A stretch of DNA of 35,128 nucleotides from JAKAIY01 sp036258195 (GTDB lineage Bacteria > Chloroflexota > Ktedonobacteria > Ktedonobacterales > JADMIN01). Numbering within the stretch: the stretch's first letter is position 1; each line of letters begins with the position of its first letter. Positions 24,087 through 29,258 of the stretch are shown here, one piece after another. The stretch is taken from positions 1 to 35,128 of the forward strand of contig DATAED010000295.1 of the NCBI GenBank assembly GCA_036258195.1, written 5' to 3'. The position numbers and the translations under genes are program-made. Below the pieces are notes generated by a model. The model saw nothing but the letters and a program-made list of their open reading frames with translations, made no database searches and was not told the origin of the DNA.

Positions 24087-24518
24087 ATGGCTCCGCAGGA
24101 TAGCCCGGGCGCCAGTACGGCAGCGTCGGAATCGCAGATATCGCCCCTCGTGTTGATCGTCGATGACGAGGCGCCCATCGCCGAGGCGCTGGCATTGATC
24201 ATCGAGGAGGCAGGCTATGCCACGCTGACGGCATTTCGTGGGCCGACGGGGCTCGAACTGGCGCGCAAGCATCATCCCAGCCTGATCTTCACCGATATGA
24301 TGATGCCGCAACTGGATGGCGCAGGGCTGATCGCAGCGTTGCGAAAGGATGCTGCGGTCAGCGAGGCCCCCATGCCGACCATCATCGCGATGACAGCAGG
24401 CGGCTTGCAGCGCATCCAGCGCGATGGGGTGAATGGCATCCTGCCGAAGCCTTTCACCATCGAGGACGTGGAGGAGATCCTGCATCGATGGCTGCCGACA
24501 GCAGAGGAAGAGGCGTAG
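24087..24518 (+). CDS. Receiver-only response regulator
   Basis: A 143-residue CheY-like receiver with no output domain. The acidic pocket VDDE (26-28), the phosphoacceptor D70 in FTDMMMP, T103 in AMTA and K121 in LPKPF are all present. A short Ser/Ala-rich leader of about 20 residues precedes the fold. Such stand-alone receivers work by protein contact. The ATG at 24087 is chosen because the fold begins soon after it, although its GGAGGGG site is about 12 bases away; a TTG at 23976 would add 37 non-conserved residues. It follows the KaiC-like ATPase and is convergent with the PRC/BON gene after a 51-base gap with no visible terminator. No histidine kinase is adjacent, so its phosphodonor is unknown. 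Confidence 0.9.
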   Translation: MAPQDSPGASTAASESQISPLVLIVDDEAPIAEALALIIEEAGYATLTAFRGPTGLELARKHHPSLIFTDMMMPQLDGAGLIAALRKDAAVSEAPMPTIIAMTAGGLQRIQRDGVNGILPKPFTIEDVEEILHRWLPTAEEEA

Positions 24519-24569
24519 TGGCGTTACCCTCTTCGGTCGTGCTTGCAGGGATGTACGTCGCCAGATCAG

Positions 24570-25382
24570 CTATTGGCCGAGGGTGGTCTCATTGCGCACG
24601 GCGATGACGCCGGGCAGATGCCAGATGTCCTGCTCGGCGGAGGCGCGGTGCCGTGGAGTAGGCAACTCGCCCAGCAGCGTCACCTCGCCATCTCGCACCT
24701 GCACCCGCAGCCGACCCAGCGATGGCGCGAGCGCCGGGTTCTCGCTGAGGATCTGCCAGACGGCGGCAGTGAGCTGGCCATCGGTGCGCAGCAGCGCCGC
24801 CGAGGCGATCTGCTCGACATTGGCGTCCAGGCGCAGCGTCAACTCGGCGGGAACGAATGGCAGCACGCTCGGCGACTGCGCCACCGAGACTGCCCAGGTC
24901 GGCGAGACCAGCGCTTCCTGCCCCTGCACATTCACCAGCTTGAACATTGGGTCGCTGGAGAGCTCGACATCGGCCAGCGCATCACTGCGCACGCGCACGA
25001 TCAAATCAGAGACCAGCCCATTGTGCGTCTCGACCACCAGGCCATCCAGCCGCCCGACGTAGCCTTCGTGGCACGTCACGCGCATGCCGCCGCGCAGCTC
25101 CAGCGCATCGGGTGTGGGCGCGGGCGCCTGCGTGGTATTGATGGGGATGGTGCGCACCTCGCGGCTGAGGTCGCTGGCGCGCAGGCGCAACCACGCCTCG
25201 TGTCCACGCGCACGCAGGCGCACGCCGCGCAAACGGCCCATGACGTTGTCATCGACGCCGCGCGCCCGCTGTGGGACGGTGGGCAACAGTTGGCCTGAGA
25301 TGCGCTGGCCAAAACGGATGATGCGACGCGCCGGCTCATCGCCGTGCAGACTGCGCTCGCTAAACAACGATAATTCTCCCAC
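24570..25382 (-). CDS. PRC-barrel-like and BON domain protein
   Basis: A 270-residue soluble protein of unknown function. Residues about 95-160 resemble a PRC-barrel (GMRVTCHEGYVGRLDGLVV then GLVSDLIVRV). Residues about 200-268 fit a BON domain (DGQLTAAVWQILSENPAL then LRVQVRDGEVTLLGELP and LPGVIAVRNE), a module that binds lipid or protein surfaces. The first 90 residues are basic and not recognised. No signal peptide is visible, so a cytosolic or membrane-peripheral location is likely. The start is uncertain: GTG at 25382 gives the longest form, while TTG at 25367 is better placed behind GGGAG. It is convergent with the response regulator gene. A promoter candidate lies upstream at 25454-25482. 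Confidence 0.75.
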   Translation of the reverse strand: MGELSLFSERSLHGDEPARRIIRFGQRISGQLLPTVPQRARGVDDNVMGRLRGVRLRARGHEAWLRLRASDLSREVRTIPINTTQAPAPTPDALELRGGMRVTCHEGYVGRLDGLVVETHNGLVSDLIVRVRSDALADVELSSDPMFKLVNVQGQEALVSPTWAVSVAQSPSVLPFVPAELTLRLDANVEQIASAALLRTDGQLTAAVWQILSENPALAPSLGRLRVQVRDGEVTLLGELPTPRHRASAEQDIWHLPGVIAVRNETTLGQ

Positions 25383-25453
25383 TCCGCGCTGTGTCGGCCC
25401 GTGTGATCACAGGCGCTCTGTATGTGCGCGCTCGCACTGCGTCCCAGTCATAT

Positions 25454-25482
25454 AGCATATGTTAGGAGCGCGCCGCGCGCAA
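25454..25482 (-). promoter_or_regulatory. Promoter candidate for the PRC/BON gene
   Basis: On the minus strand TTGCGC (25477-25482) and TATGCT (25454-25459) are separated by 17 bases, about 70 bases upstream of the start codon. The match to consensus is partial. The region between the PRC/BON gene and the next plus-strand gene (25383-25721, 339 bases) has no supported gene. Confidence 0.4.
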
Positions 25483-25626
25483 GCCCCCTAGAGCCTGAAA
25501 CGAGCGATGGCGGGCAGGCGCTACATTCAGGACGACGACATGCGCACTATCTCCTGTCGAGCTTCCGCCGTGAGCATACCTACGCGTCGGGCGCTATACG
25601 CATCCCCATTGGGGCCTGAATCGTCC

Positions 25627-25682
25627 TATAATAGGATGCGCATAGGCGCGCTGCGCTCTCCCAGCGGAAGAGAGACGCGCCG
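25627..25682 (+). promoter_or_regulatory. TATAAT box and leader hairpin before the small membrane protein gene
   Basis: An exact TATAAT (25627-25632), inside the near-palindrome CCTATAATAGG, has no good -35 partner. It is followed from about 25650 to 25682 by a possible leader hairpin in which CTCTC pairs with GAGAG and the flanking GCG with CGC across a one-base bulge. This would give a structured leader of roughly 80 bases before the strong ribosome site at 25711-25716. Confidence 0.4.
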
Positions 25683-25721
25683 ACGATAAAACGATCTATC
25701 AGACTAGGTCAGGAGGCCACT

Positions 25722-26027
25722 GTGTCGCTCAGCACCATCCTGCTCATCCTCGGCGCAATCGTTGCGCTGCCGGGAGGACTCTTCGTCGCCTCGCTCATCA
25801 GCCAGCCGCGCTCGCGCTGGCTCGCGCTCGTCGGCGCGGTGATCGTGTGGGCGCTGACCGCCTGCGCGCTGGAATATTTCCGACGCGCGAACAGCGTCGG
25901 CATCGACGCCTTCACCTGGTTCCTGGCCGCGTTCCTGGCGTGCTCGCTGGGCGCGGGCATCGGTGCGCTGCTGGTCGGCTTCTTTACTGGCGGCAGCCGC
26001 ACGACCGACACCGCGCGGGAGTTCTAG
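25722..26027 (+). CDS. Small integral membrane protein, three predicted helices
   Basis: A 101-residue hydrophobic protein with no recognised family. Three membrane segments are visible: STILLILGAIVALPGGLFVA (about 3-23), WLALVGAVIVWALTACAL (about 33-50) and FTWFLAAFLACSLGAGIGAL (about 64-84), with a short polar tail. The GTG at 25722 is preceded by a perfect AGGAGG with a five-base gap, so translation is well supported despite the non-ATG start. It stands alone between a divergent PRC/BON gene and a convergent cysteine ligase-like gene. Function unknown. Confidence 0.82.
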   Translation: MSLSTILLILGAIVALPGGLFVASLISQPRSRWLALVGAVIVWALTACALEYFRRANSVGIDAFTWFLAAFLACSLGAGIGALLVGFFTGGSRTTDTAREF

Positions 26028-26205
26028 ACCAAGCCGCTGGCCTTGGTGAAAGGTCGCGGCCATAAATGGTCGGCGCACGCCACGGACGGGGCATGAATGC
26101 CCTGCTGCGCGCCGCCGCAGGCAGGCGCCTTGCGGCTTTCATGCCGCCGTCGCGCGCCCGCCTTGCAGGGCCGAGAGCGCCAATCATGCACTGTGGAACG
26201 GCGGG
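26028..26205. other. Hairpin-rich convergent intergenic region
   Basis: No gene is seen. Three inverted repeats lie close together: ACCAAG/CTTGGT at 26028-26047, directly after the stop of the small membrane protein gene; GGGCAT-GA-ATGCCC at 26089-26102; and GCCGCA (26114-26119) with TGCGGC (26131-26136), followed by TTTC. The first and third are plausible terminators for the plus-strand gene. Confidence 0.5.
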
Positions 26206-27444
26206 CTATTCGAGCGTCCAGGTGGCGGCGGGCGGGTTGATGTCGCCATAGGTGAGGCCGAGGATGCCCCCCAGCTCGCGCAGCGCCGCCACACGCGCTG
26301 GTGTCGGCGCCTCCAGCGCGGCGGTGGCCAGCGTGTCGAGCGCGGCGAGCGCGGTGGGAGTGTCGAGGTCGCTGTCGAGCGCCGCGCCGAAGGATTCTAC
26401 CGCTCGCTGGGCGATCATATCCTCAACCTGCGCGATCTCGTGCACGTCGCGGGCGTGGATGGCGGCGCTATAGCGGGCGGCGCGCGTGGCGGCAGCCTCC
26501 ATCTCATCGGTCAGGTATTCCCATGGTCGGCGATAGTGATGCGCGAGCAGCAGCAGGCGGATGGCGTCTGGCGTATAGGTCTTGAGCAGATCATCCGCCA
26601 GAATCAAATTGCCCAGTGACTTGCTCATCTTCTCGCCGTCCAGCCCGACCATTGCGCAGTGCATCCACACCTGCACGAAGGGCTGCACACCCGTGGCGTG
26701 CTCGCTCTGCGCAATCTCGCAGGTGTGATGCGGGAAGATCAGGTCGGAGCCGCCGCCGTGGATCGTCACCTGCGGGCCGAGGAAGCGGGTCGCCAGCGCG
26801 CTGCACTCGATGTGCCAGCCCGGGCGGCCATCACCCCAGGGGCTGGGCCACGCTGGCTCGCCCGGCTGTTGCGCCTGCCAGAGCACGAAGTCGAGCGGGT
26901 CGCTCTTGCGCGCATCGTCTGGGAAGTTGCCGCGCTCATTGGCGACGCTCAGCAGCCCATCGTAGCCGTGGATGCCCGATGCCTCAGCCAGCGCGCCGAA
27001 GCCGGGATCGGCGCTGACATCGTAGTAGACCCAGCCGTCGCGTTCATAGGCCAGCCCCTTCGCCTCCAGCTCGGAGATCAGCGCCGCCATCTGCTCGATG
27101 GATGCGCTGGCGCGCACGTAATGCGTGGGGGGCAGCACATTCAGCGCGGTGAGGTCGCGCATGTAGCGCTCCGTCTCGCGCGTGCCCAGCGCATCCCAGG
27201 CCATCCCCACCTCGCGCGATTTGCGCAGGATATCGTCATCGATGTCGGTGACATTCTGCACGTAGCAGACCGCTGTCCCGCGCCACAGCAGATGTCGCCG
27301 CAGCGTGTCGTATACCACGTTGATGAAGGCATGGCCCAGGTGCGTCGTGTCATACGGCGTGATGCCACAGACGTACAGCGTCACCTCGTCGTCCAGCGGC
27401 TGCACGGTCTCGATAGATTGGCTCAGGGTATTGAAGAGGCGCAT
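26206..27444 (-). CDS. CysRS/MshC-like cysteine-activating enzyme, short form
   Basis: A 412-residue class I synthetase-fold enzyme that should activate cysteine with ATP. It has the HIGH box HLGH (35-38), KMSKS (272-276) and the zinc ligands C26, C214, H239 and E243, spaced as in cysteinyl-tRNA synthetase. Other features point to MshC, the mycothiol cysteine ligase. The N-terminus CGITPYDTTHLGHA matches MshC wording rather than the CysRS form CGPTVYDxxHIGN. The length equals MshC, and the C-terminal anticodon-binding part of CysRS is missing. The HHTCEIAQSE segment is closer to CysRS. Thus the acceptor (tRNA, a glucosaminyl-inositol or another amine) is open. The ATG at 27444 lies four bases after the tatD stop, so the two are co-transcribed. 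Class and cysteine specificity are confident; the final reaction is not. Confidence 0.85.
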   Translation of the reverse strand: MRLFNTLSQSIETVQPLDDEVTLYVCGITPYDTTHLGHAFINVVYDTLRRHLLWRGTAVCYVQNVTDIDDDILRKSREVGMAWDALGTRETERYMRDLTALNVLPPTHYVRASASIEQMAALISELEAKGLAYERDGWVYYDVSADPGFGALAEASGIHGYDGLLSVANERGNFPDDARKSDPLDFVLWQAQQPGEPAWPSPWGDGRPGWHIECSALATRFLGPQVTIHGGGSDLIFPHHTCEIAQSEHATGVQPFVQVWMHCAMVGLDGEKMSKSLGNLILADDLLKTYTPDAIRLLLLAHHYRRPWEYLTDEMEAAATRAARYSAAIHARDVHEIAQVEDMIAQRAVESFGAALDSDLDTPTALAALDTLATAALEAPTPARVAALRELGGILGLTYGDINPPAATWTLE

Positions 27445-27448
27445 TGCG

Positions 27449-28246
27449 CTAGACTCCGTTTTCAGGGAGCGCCGGGAGCCGGAAAAGCGTCGCGGCGTTC
27501 TGTGCGGTGATGTCGGCGAAGTGATCGAATGGCAGGCTGCGCAGCTCGGCGATGCGGCGCGCCACCTGCGCGACATGGCGCGGCTCGTTGCGCTGGCCCC
27601 GGAAGGGCGTTGGCGTCAGATACGGGCAATCCGTCTCCACCAGTAGGCGGTCGAGCGGCGCCCACGCGGCCACAGCGGCCAGCTCGGTGTTCTTCGGGAA
27701 CGTGACTGGCCCGGCGAAGGAGAGATAGAAGCCCAGGTCGAGCGCGTCGCGCGCCATCGCCTGGTCGCCGATGAAGCAGTGGAAGACGCCGCGCAGCCCC
27801 TGACCATCCGACGACCGCAGCAGCGCGATCATATCCGCATGCGAGTCGCGATTGTGCAGGATGACGGGCAGGTCGAGCTCGCGCGCCAGCCCAAACTGGC
27901 GAGTGATGGCGTCGCGCTGGGCCTCGTGTGGGGAGAGATTGCGATAGTAGTCGAGGCCAATCTCGCCGATGGCGACCACGTGCGGCGAGCGCGCCAGCTC
28001 GCGCTGCTCAGCCAGCGCCGCGTCGGTCAGCGTGGTGGCGTCGTGGGGATGCGTGCCGACCGCTGCGAAGATGCGTCCGGGATAGCGCTCCGCCAGGGCA
28101 ATCGCCAGCTTGCTGGTCGGAACGTCGGTCCCTGGCGCGACCATCCGCGTCACGCCATCCGCGAAGGCGGCGGCGATGACCCTGTCGCGGTCGGCATCGA
28201 ACTGGCGCATCTGGACGTGCGCGTGTGAGTCTATCAGCGCCGCCAT
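27449..28246 (-). CDS. tatD: TatD family metal-dependent hydrolase (DNase)
   Basis: A 265-residue TIM-barrel hydrolase of the amidohydrolase superfamily; TatD enzymes act as metal-dependent DNases. Metal ligands are visible in DSHAHV near the start, the Glu in AIGEIGLDYY, the His in VILHNRD, the His in FHCF and the Asp in VETDCPYL, followed by RGQRNEP. The ATG at 28246 (MAALIDSHAH) is preceded by AGGAGGGGT; a longer frame to 28366 is not conserved. A good sigma-70-like promoter lies about 95 bases upstream. It is coupled with the CysRS/MshC-like gene. In many bacteria tatD sits next to metG or other tRNA synthetase genes, so a synthetase-like neighbour is not surprising. Confidence 0.94.
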   Translation of the reverse strand: MAALIDSHAHVQMRQFDADRDRVIAAAFADGVTRMVAPGTDVPTSKLAIALAERYPGRIFAAVGTHPHDATTLTDAALAEQRELARSPHVVAIGEIGLDYYRNLSPHEAQRDAITRQFGLARELDLPVILHNRDSHADMIALLRSSDGQGLRGVFHCFIGDQAMARDALDLGFYLSFAGPVTFPKNTELAAVAAWAPLDRLLVETDCPYLTPTPFRGQRNEPRHVAQVARRIAELRSLPFDHFADITAQNAATLFRLPALPENGV

Positions 28247-28341
28247 ACCCCTCCTGCTGGCCGGATCCATCGCTACACCAGCAGGCTCTCCGCTGCGTCG
28301 CGCGGACGCCGAATCGCTGGCCATGCGGGCGTCCGCTACAG

Positions 28342-28371
28342 AGTATAGGCGCCGCCAGAGAGCCACGTCAA
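28342..28371 (-). promoter_or_regulatory. Sigma-70-type promoter for tatD and the cysteine ligase-like gene
   Basis: On the minus strand TTGACG (28366-28371) and TATACT (28342-28347) are 18 bases apart, with five of six consensus matches in each box. It lies about 95 bases before the tatD ATG. This is the best promoter seen in the window. Confidence 0.7.
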
Positions 28372-28496
28372 ATAATGAAGCCTTGGCGCTGGTTCAGGCG
28401 CGTGCGGCCAACCGGTCAGACGCAAAAAGAGCGCCGGAAGCGCATCCGCTCTCGACGCTCCTCATTTGCCGACAGCCGCTGGAGATTGGCGCTGAT

Positions 28497-28964
28497 TCAG
28501 TGTGCGGATGGCCGATTTTCTGTCGTTGCGGTGGGCTGTGGCGCCGGAACCACGCCGAGCTGCCGCAGGAGTCCCAGCGTATCCCAGTTGGTGTGCTCTT
28601 CGACAACCTTGCCGTTGTCGAAACGTGAGAGCGTCATGCCGCCAACGCTTCCCTGTTTGCCGGTGGGCGGGATGCCCATCAGGTCGCCCTGATGCGTGCC
28701 GCGCCCCGTCCAGCGTACCAGGGTGCGATCCGGGCCGATGGCATACGCCTCTTCGATGGTGAAGGTGAGGTCAGGGAACGCCGTGCGATACCCCAGGATC
28801 GCCTGCTTGAACTCGGCGGGGCCACGAGTAGGCTCCGGTTGCGCCGGATCATACCCGATGTAGTTCGCGCCTACCAGCTCATCGATCACGCTCAGATTGC
28901 CCTTGCTCCAGCCTTCCTCGAAGGCGCGACGGGCCAGCCGGACATGTTCTTCGGGTGACGACAT
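28497..28964 (-). CDS. SnoaL-like ester cyclase family protein
   Basis: A 155-residue protein of the NTF2-like SnoaL group. The pattern EEGWSKGNLSVIDELVGANYIGYDP, FPDLTFTIEEAYAIGPDRTLVRW and GRGTHQGDLMGIPPTGK is typical of the many small bacterial proteins annotated as ester cyclase or SnoaL-like polyketide cyclase. Most have no known substrate, and nothing here suggests a polyketide pathway. The ATG at 28964 has AAAGGAGC about 12 bases upstream. The last 20 residues are polar and not conserved. It is transcribed alone, 250 bases upstream of the tatD start. Confidence 0.88.
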   Translation of the reverse strand: MSSPEEHVRLARRAFEEGWSKGNLSVIDELVGANYIGYDPAQPEPTRGPAEFKQAILGYRTAFPDLTFTIEEAYAIGPDRTLVRWTGRGTHQGDLMGIPPTGKQGSVGGMTLSRFDNGKVVEEHTNWDTLGLLRQLGVVPAPQPTATTENRPSAH

Positions 28965-28981
28965 AATCTTGCTACGCTCCT

Positions 28982-29258
28982 TTGCGACGGCGCGGGCGCC
29001 TGCTCACGCAGGGCGGCCACGCGCTGATGTCAGACGGCGCGCAGCGTACATATGTGCGCGCCACAACGAGCCAGGGCTATACGTCTCGGAGTTCAAGGGG
29101 AGAACTCCATCGCGCTACAACGCCGCGCTACAACCACCTCACGCTGGCCGCTTTCCGCTCGCTTCCTGTCCGAAGCGGAGGGCGTCACGAGGTAGTGTAG
29201 CCAATAGTCCGAGGGGATTCTTGGGTAAAAAGGGCGAAAAGGGCGCGTCCGTCTGACT
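28982..29258. other. Structured intergenic region with inverted and direct repeats
   Basis: No supported gene in about 290 bases between the SnoaL-like start and the end of the DnaQ-DinG gene. It holds four elements. GGCGCGCA/TGCGCGCC (29036-29062) is an 8-bp inverted repeat with ACATATGT inside it. GGAGTTC/GAACTCC (29088-29108) has a 7-bp stem and 7-base loop. CGCGCTACAAC occurs twice in direct order (29111-29121 and 29124-29134). CGCTTC/GAAGCG forms a hairpin at 29160-29177. It may be a promoter-operator, a small RNA gene or remnant repeats. Confidence 0.5.

Noticed and set aside
22423..24518. A complete circadian clock (kaiABC) locus
   Set aside because: No kaiA or kaiB-like frame is present and the KaiC phosphosites appear replaced; only a KaiC-like ATPase and a receiver are supported.
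29111..29134. CRISPR-like repeats
   Set aside because: Only two 11-base units separated by two bases, with no spacers of regular size and no cas genes.
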